A stretch of DNA of 64,000 nucleotides, taken from contig NZ_JACHBZ010000001.1 of the NCBI RefSeq assembly GCF_014200575.1, forward strand, positions 891,983-955,982, in the 5' to 3' direction. Position numbers and translations under genes: made by a program. The notes beneath the pieces were generated by a model. The model had not been told where the DNA came from, made no database searches, and saw nothing but the letters and a program-made list of their open reading frames with translations. The DNA is from Mucilaginibacter saanensis (GTDB lineage Bacteria > Bacteroidota > Bacteroidia > Sphingobacteriales > Sphingobacteriaceae). Positions 1-8,299 of the stretch are shown one piece after another (positions within the stretch are counted from its first letter, which is position 1; every line of letters begins with the position of its first letter).

Positions 1-255
1 CCCTTAAAGCTTACCGCTACGGAATTCAGGCTGCTGGAGTATTTTGTCCGGAATCAAAAAAAGGTATTGTCACGTATCCAGATATTGGAAAGCGTTTGGG
101 ATATTGATTTTAATATGGGTACCAATGTAGTTGATGTGTATGTGAATTATCTGCGCAAAAAGCTGGAGAAAAATGGCTCGCCAAAACTTATACATACTGT
201 TTTTGGTATGGGATATATTATGAAAGAGGAAGACGGGAATGAAAATACAAAGTAA
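1..255 (+). CDS. OmpR/PhoB-type response regulator, C-terminal part (5' end outside window)
   Basis: The frame is open from the first base to the stop at 253-255, so the gene starts upstream of the window. The 84 visible residues form the winged-helix DNA-binding domain of the OmpR/PhoB family: LTATEFRLLEYFVRN opens the domain, VVDVYVNYLRKKLEKNG is the recognition-helix region and IHTVFGMGYIMKEE is the terminal hairpin with the usual G-x-GY motif. The receiver domain is not visible. The stop overlaps the following histidine kinase start by 17 bp, so the two are translationally coupled and very probably a cognate two-component pair. The target genes cannot be told from the sequence; similar pairs next to CusS-like kinases often respond to metals or envelope stress. 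Confidence 0.9.
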   Translation, partial: PLKLTATEFRLLEYFVRNQKKVLSRIQILESVWDIDFNMGTNVVDVYVNYLRKKLEKNGSPKLIHTVFGMGYIMKEEDGNENTK

Positions 256-1606
256 AATAACGTTACTGTTCTTACTATTATCGGGCGGAATATTGTTGTT
301 GCTCAATTCCTCCGTCTTTTACCTGGTTTATAAATTTAGTTTTGAGGATTTTTTTAAGCGTCTTGAGGCTCGCGTTAATATATCTGCCCAGGTGCACCTT
401 TTTCCGGGAGCCAAAAGTGTAGCTTATCAGGAAGTACGAAACCGGTATCTGGAAAAACTGGAGTCGGAAAGGGAGTATTTTTTTAAAACGGATACTCTTG
501 ACAAAGTTCACATACCCGGAGGCATCAACATAAAAGGCACTTTTATAAAAAGCATATTACAGGATGGCAAGGCGCATTACAAGGTAGATAATACTTTTTA
601 CGCGGGCCGGGTATTTGCAAAAGGCGCTGAAAGGTATATTGCTATAGTTTCTGCCGCAGACCCATCGGGATTTCAGGAATTAAAGGAATTGCAGAAGATA
701 CTGATGTATGGTTTTTTTGTGGCCCTGGTACTGATATACTTTGTCGGGAAAATATTTTCGTTCTATACCTTTCAGCCGGTAAGACGCATTATTAATAATG
801 TTAAAAATATCACGGCCAATAATCTGCATTTCAGGCTGGATGAATTGAGCGGTAAGGACGAGATAACCGAACTGTCATATACTTTTAATGATATGCTTAA
901 CCGACTTGAAACTGCTTTTGAAACACAAAACAACTTTGTGAGTAATGCATCGCACGAGTTGCGCACGCCCTTAACTATCATCAGCAGCGAAGCCGAACTG
1001 GCTTTAGGAAAACAGGATATAAGTCATGAACAACGCCAGATATTCAATACCATTTATTCTGAATCAGAAAAACTGGGACAAATTCTGAGTAGTTTGCTTA
1101 CGCTGGCGCAATCAGGTTTTGACGGTAAAAAGCAACGGTGGGAGAGCATCAGGATTGATGAGCTGGTAATGGTAGCTTCAGAATCAATCAAAAAGATAAA
1201 TCCGGGCAGTAATATCTTGATTGACCTGGAAAATATGCCGGTTGATGAAAAACTGCTTTATGTGAGCGGTAACAGTAATTTACTGAGGCTGGCCATTACC
1301 AATATTATCAGCAACGCCTGTAAATATTCTGATAATAACATGGTGAACATACGCCTGCTGGCCGAAAATAATAAAGTGATTATTGCCGTTACGGATAAGG
1401 GTATAGGCATTCCACAGTCCGAACTTCAGCATATATTTGAACCGTTTTTTAGGGCCTCCAATACACATAGATATGAGGGGTATGGGATCGGACTGCCGTT
1501 AACACTTAATATTATACGTTTGCATAAGGGCAGTTTGGGTATCCGCTCAGAGGTTGGTACCGGTACCGAAATGAAGATATTTTTACCTGTTGACGCCTCC
1601 GTTTAA
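239..1606 (+). CDS. Sensor histidine kinase with HAMP domain (CusS-like)
   Basis: This 455-residue inner-membrane kinase senses a periplasmic signal and phosphorylates the regulator encoded just upstream. Seen in the sequence: a first membrane segment at about residues 8-30, a periplasmic region of about 120 residues, a second membrane segment at about 153-175, a HAMP linker, then the HisKA H-box NASHELRTPLTII with phospho-acceptor His239. The HATPase domain has the N-box (ITNIISNACKYSD), the G1 box (DKGIGI), the F box (FEPFFRAS) and the G2 box (YGIGL). All catalytic motifs are intact. The ATG at 239 lies inside the regulator's 3' end, which supports a two-gene operon. The ligand is unknown. 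Confidence 0.92.
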   Translation: MKIQSKITLLFLLLSGGILLLLNSSVFYLVYKFSFEDFFKRLEARVNISAQVHLFPGAKSVAYQEVRNRYLEKLESEREYFFKTDTLDKVHIPGGINIKGTFIKSILQDGKAHYKVDNTFYAGRVFAKGAERYIAIVSAADPSGFQELKELQKILMYGFFVALVLIYFVGKIFSFYTFQPVRRIINNVKNITANNLHFRLDELSGKDEITELSYTFNDMLNRLETAFETQNNFVSNASHELRTPLTIISSEAELALGKQDISHEQRQIFNTIYSESEKLGQILSSLLTLAQSGFDGKKQRWESIRIDELVMVASESIKKINPGSNILIDLENMPVDEKLLYVSGNSNLLRLAITNIISNACKYSDNNMVNIRLLAENNKVIIAVTDKGIGIPQSELQHIFEPFFRASNTHRYEGYGIGLPLTLNIIRLHKGSLGIRSEVGTGTEMKIFLPVDASV

Positions 1607-1708
1607 ATTCTAATCAAATTCTAATAACTTTCTTAGATCGTCTTAATTATTGGCGGCTACACTTGTATCAAACAAAAGGTACAAGTTAAACCATTAAAAA
1701 TTACGACT

Positions 1709-2188
1709 ATGAAAACGCTGCTTATTCCCACAGATTTTACTTACCAGTCCCTTCAAAGTATACCATTAATAGCACAGCAATATTACCCTGAAAAGTTGGA
1801 TATTATATTGGTGCACATGCTAAAAATAACCGATTCCATAAGCGAACTGCTGATGCTTTCGCGACGGTCTGCGGAATACCGTCAAATTCCCGATAATTTT
1901 TATATCCGGTGCCGTGAGCTCGAAAAAGATTATAGCCATTTAATTAACCGCATACACATTGATATTTTTTATGGCAGCACAGTGGCAGTTTTTAATAACT
2001 ACCTGGATGCGCATAACGTTGATGGAATTGTGGCCTCGCATGATAATTACCAGATGCTTTTTAAAAACAGTATTGATCCGGATGTATTGATAGAAAAATG
2101 CGGTACAAGGGTTATAACCGTACAGGAAATTCCTGGTATGATGGCGGATGTTATTACCACCGAGCCAGAGTTAATTGAACACCAGTAA
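1709..2188 (+). CDS. Universal-stress-protein-like protein
   Basis: This 159-residue cytoplasmic protein starts with MKTLLIPTDFTYQSLQSI, the first strand and helix of the Usp fold (the pattern 'iLvPtDfs..s..al'). The middle (IDIFYGSTVAVFNNYLDAHNVDGIVASHDN) matches the later strand-helix units, but the usual ATP-binding glycine pattern G-x2-G-x9-G-S/T is not obvious. It may therefore be a non-nucleotide-binding relative. It is followed 24 bp later by the bestrophin gene on the same strand, so the two probably share a transcript. The 100-bp leader carries TACACTTG (1649-1656), one mismatch from the Bacteroidota -7 element, but without a clear -33 element. Confidence 0.7.
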   Translation: MKTLLIPTDFTYQSLQSIPLIAQQYYPEKLDIILVHMLKITDSISELLMLSRRSAEYRQIPDNFYIRCRELEKDYSHLINRIHIDIFYGSTVAVFNNYLDAHNVDGIVASHDNYQMLFKNSIDPDVLIEKCGTRVITVQEIPGMMADVITTEPELIEHQ

Positions 2189-2212
2189 TTAACAATTTAA
2201 TTATTAAACATT

Positions 2213-3145
2213 ATGTTATTAAAAAAAAATATACCGGTAACCTACGTATTGGGTAAAATAAAAAAAGAGCTCATTATGGTAGCCATTTATTCTTCCGTAA
2301 TTTATTTTGTACACCAGTACTATAACTTTAAGGAGATATCTATCCCATTAACGGTACCTGCCATATTGGGTACCATTATATCATTGCTGCTGGCTTTCCG
2401 GTCAAACCAGGCTTATGACCGCTGGTGGGAGGCCCGTATTTTATGGGGTGCAATTGTAAATGATAGCCGAACCTTTACCCGTCAGATACTCACCTTTGTT
2501 GACAGTAGTTATGATGGCGATGAGAAATGGGCGCTTAAAGAGCGTATTGTTAAGCGGCAAATTGCCTGGTGCTATAGCTTAAGCCGCCATTTACGCAGGC
2601 AAAATTCCAAACAAAACCTGGAAGTTTATTTAAGTGAAGAGGATGTTAAAACGGTAAAAAACCTGGAGCATGTTCCGTTGGCGCTAAATGAACTGCAAGG
2701 GCATGATTTGCGTACGCTATACAAATTGGGCTGGATCAATGAATACCAGCAGGTAGCTCTTGACGGTACCTTAACTGGTTTCACCAATTCAATGGGCGGT
2801 TGCGAACGTATTAAGAATACCGTGTTTCCGGCTACCTACAGTGTTTATATTCATTGGCTGGTATTGTTTTTTGTGCTGTTGCTACCATTTAGCCTTATTG
2901 AGTTTTTTGGTATTCTGCAGGTGCCATTGGTAATTGGTATATCATCAGCATTTTTCCTGATCGAAAAAATGGCTATCCACTTGCAGGATCCATTTGAAAA
3001 CATGCCTACTGATACGCCTACTACAGCCATCAGCCGTAAAATTGAGCAGGACCTGAAACAAATGATGAAAGACGAGTTGCCAAAGGATATTGACACAGTG
3101 GTCAATCAGCAACAAAATGGTCCGGCCGTGTTTTATATTTTATAA
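2213..3145 (+). CDS. Bestrophin family (UPF0187) membrane channel
   Basis: This 310-residue integral membrane protein belongs to the bacterial bestrophin family, pentameric ion channels of the inner membrane. Characteristic parts are seen in order: an early membrane helix (VAIYSSVIYFVHQYY), the loop 'LLAFRSNQAYDRWWEARILWGAIVN' region with the family-typical R-x-N-x-AYDRWWE motif, a long cytoplasmic helical region, and the two later helices from about residue 210 (YSVYIHWLVLFFVLLLPFSLIE) ending near a conserved DPFEN-x-P motif. Family members conduct Cl- or cations; the selectivity cannot be read here. It directly follows the Usp-like gene and is closed by a strong terminator. Confidence 0.92.
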   Translation: MLLKKNIPVTYVLGKIKKELIMVAIYSSVIYFVHQYYNFKEISIPLTVPAILGTIISLLLAFRSNQAYDRWWEARILWGAIVNDSRTFTRQILTFVDSSYDGDEKWALKERIVKRQIAWCYSLSRHLRRQNSKQNLEVYLSEEDVKTVKNLEHVPLALNELQGHDLRTLYKLGWINEYQQVALDGTLTGFTNSMGGCERIKNTVFPATYSVYIHWLVLFFVLLLPFSLIEFFGILQVPLVIGISSAFFLIEKMAIHLQDPFENMPTDTPTTAISRKIEQDLKQMMKDELPKDIDTVVNQQQNGPAVFYIL

Positions 3146-3171
3146 CCCGCAGTTATAATTAACCGGTGATC

Positions 3172-3200
3172 AAGGCAGCGCTATATAGCGCTGCTTTTTT
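3172..3200 (+). terminator. Rho-independent terminator after the bestrophin gene
   Basis: A perfect palindrome GCAGCGCTATATAGCGCTGC at 3175-3194 is followed by six T residues, 27 bp after the bestrophin stop codon. Confidence 0.9.
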
Positions 3201-3306
3201 GTTGGTATTACTATTATTGCCTTATATAGCTAAGTGTTTATAAATATCCCTTTATTTAATTACTTTGGCTACCGCGAATTTTATAACACGTTTCGCTTTC
3301 ATTAAA

Positions 3307-4044
3307 ATGACTTATTGCCTGGGAATTAAGGTTAAAGAAGGATTATTAGCCATAGCCGATACACGTATCACTTCGGGTACAGATACTACCGTAAAAAAGA
3401 AAATAACAATAGAACAAAAGGATCATTTTTCGCTTTTTATCATGACCAGTGGTTTGCGTTCTGTAAGGGATAAGGCCATTACTTATTTTACGGAGCAACT
3501 GGAAAACAAGGAGTTTAATAAAATGTACAAAGCCGTAAATGCTTTTGGCGAACAGGTAAAACGTGCTGCCGAAGAAGATGGGATGGCTCTTGAAAAAGCC
3601 GGCTTCAGATTTGATCTGAACACCATTATTGGCGGGCAGTTAAAAGATGATGATGAGCATAAGCTTTTTTTGCTTTATCCTGAAGGTAACTGGGTTGAAC
3701 TTGGACAAGGCGCGCCTTACGTAGTAATTGGTAATTCGGGTCACGGTAAGGCTATACTGAACCGTATATTGGAAGAAGATTCGAGCCTTAAACTTGCGCT
3801 TAAAACGGGGTTCTTATCCTTTGATTCAACCCGGGTAAGTTCAAATAACGTTGATTTTCCAATAGATGTGGCACTATATAAAAAGGACAGCTTTGAAATA
3901 GTGGAGCAACGATACGAAAAGAAGGATCTGGAATATATATCAACCGAATGGGCCGAAGAACTGAAAAATGCTCTTGACCATATATCCGAAGATTGGATGG
4001 ATACAACATTTAACAAATTAGACGGAATTAAAACGAAGAGCTGA
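3307..4044 (+). CDS. Anbu-type proteasome-like peptidase
   Basis: This 245-residue protein belongs to the bacterial Anbu family (ancestral beta subunit), an Ntn-hydrolase related to HslV and 20S proteasome beta subunits. The start chosen is the ATG at 3307, giving MTYCLGIKVKEGLLAIADTR, because Anbu proteins begin this way and Thr2 is the expected catalytic nucleophile once Met1 is removed; an upstream in-frame TTG at 3265 would bury this threonine. IADTRIT carries the conserved Asp of the active-site region. It is followed 5 bp later by a transglutaminase-like gene. In many genomes Anbu is linked to a transglutaminase, an alpha-E protein and a circularly permuted ATP-grasp enzyme; only the transglutaminase is present here. 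Known substrates are lacking for the family. Confidence 0.88.
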   Translation: MTYCLGIKVKEGLLAIADTRITSGTDTTVKKKITIEQKDHFSLFIMTSGLRSVRDKAITYFTEQLENKEFNKMYKAVNAFGEQVKRAAEEDGMALEKAGFRFDLNTIIGGQLKDDDEHKLFLLYPEGNWVELGQGAPYVVIGNSGHGKAILNRILEEDSSLKLALKTGFLSFDSTRVSSNNVDFPIDVALYKKDSFEIVEQRYEKKDLEYISTEWAEELKNALDHISEDWMDTTFNKLDGIKTKS

Positions 4045-4049
4045 GCAAT

Positions 4050-4898
4050 ATGAAATTCGATGTGTTTACCCAAATGGAATATGTAGTGCGGTCGCCGGGC
4101 ACATTGATTTTAAATATACACGCTTTACGCACGCCGCACCAAACGGTGCTCAATGAGGAATTTACCGTTGAGCCTTACCTTAAAGTGGAGGAACTAATCT
4201 CGGCCCAGGGCGAGAACAGGCTGATGCGCTTTGAAGTGGCCGATCCGTGTACCATCAAAGTAACCTATAAGGCGCTGGTTGATAATAATTATCAGGTAAC
4301 CGATTATACACAACAGCAGGAAACCCTGGTTGCCCAGTTGGATGTTACCGTGCTGCCTTATCTTAATCCAAGCCGTTACTGCCAGTCAGACAAACTGTAC
4401 AGGCTGGCACATAACCTGTTCGGGCACATTAACAACCCCTTTGAGCAGGTAGTGACCCTTACCGACTGGATACACAATAACGTGCAATACCTTAGCGGTT
4501 ATAGTAATGCACAAACATCGGCCTTTGATACCGTTACGGAGCAAATTGGGGTATGCCGTGATTTTGCTCATCTGGGTATTGCGCTTTGCAGGGCTTTAAC
4601 CATTCCGGCACGTTACTTTACAGGCTATGCCTACCATTTAAAACCGGCCGACTTTCATGCCTGTTTTGAGGCTTATTTAGGCGGTAATTGGGTGCTTTTT
4701 GATGCAACTAAACTGGTGCCGCTTAACGGACTGGTTAAAATAGCCACCGGGCGCGATGCCGCCGATACCGCTATAGCCAATATTTTTGGCGATGTAACCT
4801 TTACCACCATGCAGGTAAGCTGTGAACTTGCCGAAGGGGAGGGTTTTAATCCTATATATTACCAGGCAAGTGATTATAAAGGATTATCCTATTTGTAA
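4050..4898 (+). CDS. Transglutaminase-like cysteine peptidase (Anbu-linked)
   Basis: This 282-residue protein has a bacterial transglutaminase N-terminal beta domain (residues ~1-105) and a C-terminal papain-like transglutaminase core. The catalytic triad is visible as Cys169 in GVCRDFAHLG, His203 in DFHACFEAYL and Asp218 in WVLFDAT. No signal peptide is seen, so it is likely cytoplasmic. The gap to the Anbu gene is 5 bp, and this pairing is a recurring operon in bacteria, where a role in peptide or amide-linked ligand metabolism has been proposed from co-occurrence with ATP-grasp and alpha-E proteins. No such ligase is found in this window, so the partner genes are elsewhere or absent. Confidence 0.88.
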   Translation: MKFDVFTQMEYVVRSPGTLILNIHALRTPHQTVLNEEFTVEPYLKVEELISAQGENRLMRFEVADPCTIKVTYKALVDNNYQVTDYTQQQETLVAQLDVTVLPYLNPSRYCQSDKLYRLAHNLFGHINNPFEQVVTLTDWIHNNVQYLSGYSNAQTSAFDTVTEQIGVCRDFAHLGIALCRALTIPARYFTGYAYHLKPADFHACFEAYLGGNWVLFDATKLVPLNGLVKIATGRDAADTAIANIFGDVTFTTMQVSCELAEGEGFNPIYYQASDYKGLSYL

Positions 4899-4973
4899 CA
4901 GCTTGTGTAACTCGTTATATTAATGGGGGCATCTGCGTTAGCAGTTCATGAAACTTAATGGGGATTCTTTAAC

Positions 4974-5360
4974 TTAAATAGCGCGTTTTACTTTAAGCCG
5001 GTTGCTATATACCCAGTTTATGGCTAATACAGCTACACATATCAGCAAACCAAAAAATTCACGTACTTCTTCAATCCACGGTTTTTCGGCTTTCATGGTT
5101 TCAACAAGGCTCTCGGCATGATGAAATTCAAACCAGTCAATTAAGCCGTTGCGGTCGAAAATTTTATAGGTAGCGTAGGCTAGGTAGATAAAAATACCAA
5201 TAGCGTAGCCTATGGGATAAAACTTTTTGCGGACAGCCTGATAGCAAAAAAATGCGCTGTATAAATATATAGGCATCCATACATAAGGGTCGGGGTCGTT
5301 ATACTGCAATCCCGCAAAAATGATGAACAGCACAACAAAAACAATGTTAAAAATCTTCAT
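4974..5360 (-). CDS. TMEM220-family small membrane protein
   Basis: This 128-residue protein has three to four predicted membrane helices (MKIFNIVFVVLFIIFAGLQ, MPIYLYSAFFCYQAV, IGYAIGIFIYLAYATYKI, FFGLLICVAVLAINWVY). The early N-D-P-D-P-Y-V-W-M-P-I-Y signature after the first helix is typical of the TMEM220 family, which is found in eukaryotes and many Bacteroidota and has no established function. It lies downstream, on the same strand, of the tRNA-Cys-like gene and the SAM riboswitch, with a 178-bp gap, so it could in principle be read from that promoter, but no direct link is visible. Confidence 0.8.
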   Translation of the reverse strand: MKIFNIVFVVLFIIFAGLQYNDPDPYVWMPIYLYSAFFCYQAVRKKFYPIGYAIGIFIYLAYATYKIFDRNGLIDWFEFHHAESLVETMKAEKPWIEEVREFFGLLICVAVLAINWVYSNRLKVKRAI

Positions 5361-5538
5361 AAAGTGTTAGGCATTTTGGTTTACCGGCAGGCGTTGATGC
5401 GCACTGCATAAAGGTAAATATTTCAGTAAATCAACAAAATAATTTATTGACTATAATTTGGTTATAGGACAATGGCACATAATACCAACTACAGACAAAA
5501 TAGCTGTTGATTAATGAAGAAACAAACGGGAAAATTTG

Positions 5539-5609
5539 ATGTCGCGGGCAGATTCGAACTGCCGTAAAAGGCTTTGCAGACCTTAACCTATCCTCTCGGT
5601 CACACGACT
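5539..5609 (-). tRNA. tRNA-Cys(GCA)-like gene
   Basis: Reading the minus strand gives a cloverleaf. The anticodon arm AAGGT-CTGCAAA-GCCTT has anticodon GCA (Cys), U33 and a purine at position 37. The T arm GGCAG-TTCGAAT-CTGCC is perfect, and the D arm is ACC-GAGAGGATA-GGT. The acceptor AGTCGTG pairs with CGCGACA over six pairs but with an A1:A72 mismatch; the base at position 73 is U, the Cys identity discriminator. CCA is not encoded. The weak end of the acceptor stem and the 3-bp D stem make this an atypical tRNA, so it may be a specialised or decaying copy. It sits about 49 nt downstream of a SAM riboswitch on the same strand. Confidence 0.75.
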
Positions 5610-5657
5610 TAAAAAAAACTATAAATCACTTATGAAGAAGGCAGGGGTATGATCTTT

Positions 5658-5765
5658 CTTTATCTCTCTCCTTTTTCAGGAGCAGGAATTAGCACCTTTT
5701 ACATTATGCGGATGTATAGGTTGCCAAGACGTCTTTGGGCCTTTCCCTCGGTCTTTCTTGATAAG
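5658..5765 (-). promoter_or_regulatory. SAM-I (S-box) riboswitch
   Basis: On the minus strand the canonical S-box core is complete. P1 begins CTTATCAAGA and closes with GATAAAG. P2 and the kink-turn read GACCGAGGG...GGCCC, followed by the conserved TTGGCAACCT. The junction GGTGCTAATTCCTGC is invariant in the class, and P4 is CTCC-TGAAAAA-GGAG. This class binds S-adenosylmethionine and normally turns off sulfur-amino-acid genes. Here the downstream sequence is not a methionine gene: a T8 run follows at 5618-5611 and then the tRNA-Cys-like gene. A weak ATAA...TTAT hairpin just before the T8 run could serve as terminator, its TTTAT arm being able to pair alternatively with the 3' strand of P1. 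Confidence 0.95.
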
Positions 5766-5801
5766 CTTAAATAAAAGAACTACTTGTCATCAGTGACGAT
5801 G

Positions 5802-5809
5802 CAAATATA
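5802..5809 (-). promoter_or_regulatory. Bacteroidota -7 promoter element for the riboswitch transcript
   Basis: The minus strand reads TATATTTG, an exact match to the TAnnTTTG -7 element of the phylum's primary sigma factor, 37 bp upstream of the first base of the riboswitch P1. A transcript would start near 5797. No clear TTG was found at the -33 position. Confidence 0.55.
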
Positions 5810-5922
5810 AAAACTATTTATATAATTCCTATAGGAATAGTAGAATAAATTAAAATTTCTCTGTTTTTTACCCTGTGAGATTTTTTTAATATTTATTTCC
5901 CATTAATACACATATTTGCATC

Positions 5923-7260
5923 ATGAGTAAGTTATGGCAAAAAACCACTAATGTAAATGAACTGGTAGAGAACTTTACCGTTGGCCGCGACAGGGAATTT
6001 GATGAGCAAATGGCAGCTTTTGATGTTTTAGGATCATTGGCCCATACCCGCATGCTGCAAAGCATAGGGCTAATGGATACTGCCGATCTTGACCTGGTGC
6101 AGCGTGAGTTAAAGGCAATTTATGCGGACATTGAAAAAGGTGGTTTTACCATTGACGACGGGGTAGAGGATGTGCACTCGCAAGTAGAGATGCTGCTTAC
6201 CCAGCGCATTGGCGATGCCGGAAAAAAGATCCACAGCGGTCGTTCGCGTAATGATCAGGTGCTGGTTGATCTTAAACTGTTTTTCCGCCATCAGTTACAG
6301 CAGGTTGTTGAAGAAACAGAAACGCTGTTCCGCCAGCTTATGGAGCTCAGCGAAAAACATAAAGATGTGCTATTGCCCGGCTATACACATTTGCAGGTGG
6401 CCATGCCTTCATCATTCGGGTTATGGTTTGGCGCTTATGCCGAAAGCCTGGCTGATGATCTGGAACTGGTTTTGGCCGCTTACCGCATCACCAATAAAAA
6501 TCCATTAGGTTCGGCAGCGGGCTATGGTTCATCGTTTCCGTTAAACCGTACTTTAACAACCCAGTTATTAGGGTTTGATAGTTTAAATTATAACGTGGTA
6601 TATGCCCAGATGGGGCGCGGTAAAACCGAAAGGATCATCGCGCAGGCTTTATCGTCCGTTGCTGCCACGCTGGCAAAAATGGCTATGGATCAGGCTTTAT
6701 ACCTGAGCCAGAATTTTGCTTTTGTGAGCTACCCTGATACCCTTACAACTGGCAGCAGCATTATGCCACACAAAAAAAACCCGGATGTTTGGGAAATTAT
6801 GCGTGGTAAATGTAACCGGCTGCAAGCGTTGCCTACCGATGTAGCCATGATGACCACCAACCTGCCATCAGGCTATCACCGCGAACTGCAATTGCTGAAA
6901 GAGTTGTTGTTCCCTGCATTTGCCGATCTGAAAAACTGTTTGCACATGGCTACTTTTATGCTGCAAAACATCACGGTAAATACCGATATATTGAAAGACC
7001 CTAAATATGCCTACCTGTTTAGTGTAGAGGAGGTAAACCGCATGGTATTAAGCGGCACACCTTTCCGTGATGCTTACAAACAAATAGGTTTGGCTATAGA
7101 GAAAGGTGATTTTAACCCTGATAAAACAGTAAACCATACCCACGAGGGTAGTATTGGCAACCTCGGGAACGAGCATATTACGGCAGCATTTAATAAACTG
7201 CTCGCTAATTTTGATTTTGAAAAGGTTGAAGGTGCTATAAAGGAATTGGTGAATAAATAA
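5923..7260 (+). CDS. argH: Argininosuccinate lyase
   Basis: The 445-residue enzyme cleaves argininosuccinate to arginine and fumarate, the last step of arginine biosynthesis, in the cytoplasm. It carries the fumarase/aspartase superfamily signature TTGSSIMPHKKNPD, with the flexible-loop serine, the early motif GRDREFDEQMAAFDVLGSLAHTRML region, and HSGRSRNDQV, which binds the substrate. Length fits the family (about 440-460). No other arg gene is in the window, so it is either the end of a split pathway or a lone gene. Its promoter region is shared back-to-back with the divergent SAM riboswitch transcript. Confidence 0.97.
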   Translation: MSKLWQKTTNVNELVENFTVGRDREFDEQMAAFDVLGSLAHTRMLQSIGLMDTADLDLVQRELKAIYADIEKGGFTIDDGVEDVHSQVEMLLTQRIGDAGKKIHSGRSRNDQVLVDLKLFFRHQLQQVVEETETLFRQLMELSEKHKDVLLPGYTHLQVAMPSSFGLWFGAYAESLADDLELVLAAYRITNKNPLGSAAGYGSSFPLNRTLTTQLLGFDSLNYNVVYAQMGRGKTERIIAQALSSVAATLAKMAMDQALYLSQNFAFVSYPDTLTTGSSIMPHKKNPDVWEIMRGKCNRLQALPTDVAMMTTNLPSGYHRELQLLKELLFPAFADLKNCLHMATFMLQNITVNTDILKDPKYAYLFSVEEVNRMVLSGTPFRDAYKQIGLAIEKGDFNPDKTVNHTHEGSIGNLGNEHITAAFNKLLANFDFEKVEGAIKELVNK

Positions 7261-7334
7261 ACAAATAACCGCAATGACGGCTTTTACATTATCGGCGAAA
7301 TCTTAAAAGAGTCGGTATAATGACAAACTAAACC

Positions 7335-7535
7335 ATGAACGGACAAAACAGAAGTGATATATATCCTGGTCTTGAAGTGGATATTATCTTGAAAAAAGAT
7401 CAGCGAAGTGGTACCCTGACCCGTGGCATAGTAAAAAGGTTACTTACCAGTGCCACTTATCATTCCAGGGGAATTAAGGTGCAGCTGGATGACGGGCAGG
7501 TTGGCCGGGTAGCCTGGATAGTGGAGGAAGATTAA
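7335..7535 (+). CDS. ywbE: YwbE-family small protein (DUF2196)
   Basis: This 66-residue protein matches the YwbE family throughout: MNGQNRSDIYPGLEVDIILKKDQRSG, then L-T-R-G-I-V-K-R-L-L-T-S, then HSRGIKVQLDDGQVGRV. The family is a small beta-rich cytoplasmic protein conserved across Firmicutes and Bacteroidota, with no proven function; the RGIKV-x-L-D-D/E-G-x-VGRV core is its hallmark. It stands 74 bp after argH on the same strand and may be co-transcribed. Confidence 0.85.
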   Translation: MNGQNRSDIYPGLEVDIILKKDQRSGTLTRGIVKRLLTSATYHSRGIKVQLDDGQVGRVAWIVEED

Positions 7536-7600
7536 ATTTGTGCAGTTCATAAATTCTACACAATTCATCGCCATATTTACATCAACATAATCAGATTAAT

Positions 7601-8299
7601 ATGCCTGCACGTCCAAAAATAAAAGAAAAGCTATGGCTCCGGCTTGATGCTCATTACCGTTTATTAATATCTCTGGGCGTAGCAGCTATAACATTATTTT
7701 TCGTTTGGGGGCGTTTCAGTCCGCCTGCGGCCATTTTGGTTACCTGGCTCGCCTGCGGTATGACCATTATTTTGATGGATTGGATCATTATTTTATCCTC
7801 GCACCCGATAGAGGTACGGCGGATTGCCAAAATTGAAGATTCCAGTCGTACATTAATCTTTTTGTTTGTTATAGTGGCTTCGCTGGTTAGTATGCTGGCC
7901 ATTTTTTTCCTGCTCAAATCATCCAAACACTTATCTGCCGAAGCCGTAACGGGACATGTATTGCTGGGAATGGCATCTGTAATTATCTCCTGGGTGTTGG
8001 TACATACCATATTTACCCTGCGTTATGCGCACATGTATTATGCTACAGATACAGATGGTGATAATAAGAAAAAGCCAATCGGGGGGCTTGAATTTCCGGG
8101 TGATGAAAAAGATCCCGATTATCTTGACTTTGTGTATTTCTCATTTGTAGTAGGCATGACCTTTCAGGTATCAGACGTAGAGATTTCCTCCCGGCAGATC
8201 CGCCGCCTTTGCTGGATCCACGGTATGATCTCGTTTGCGTTTAATACCGCTATAGTGGCATTAAGTATCAATGTAATATCAGGCTTGGTTGCTAATTAA
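7601..8299 (+). CDS. DUF1345 integral membrane protein
   Basis: This 232-residue protein has about five membrane helices. The C-terminal segment DYLDFVYFSFVVGMTFQVSDVEISSRQIRRLCWIHGMISFAFNT is the diagnostic DUF1345 motif, with the acidic YLDF...VSDVEI stretch. Related regions in the family resemble pore-lining segments of ion channels, but no function has been shown. The gene ends with a 4-bp convergent overlap with the DUF72 gene on the opposite strand. Confidence 0.88.
   Translation: MPARPKIKEKLWLRLDAHYRLLISLGVAAITLFFVWGRFSPPAAILVTWLACGMTIILMDWIIILSSHPIEVRRIAKIEDSSRTLIFLFVIVASLVSMLAIFFLLKSSKHLSAEAVTGHVLLGMASVIISWVLVHTIFTLRYAHMYYATDTDGDNKKKPIGGLEFPGDEKDPDYLDFVYFSFVVGMTFQVSDVEISSRQIRRLCWIHGMISFAFNTAIVALSINVISGLVAN

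Noticed and set aside
3265..3306. Upstream TTG start of the Anbu gene
   Set aside because: It would bury the catalytic Thr2; the ATG at 3307 gives the family's own N-terminus.
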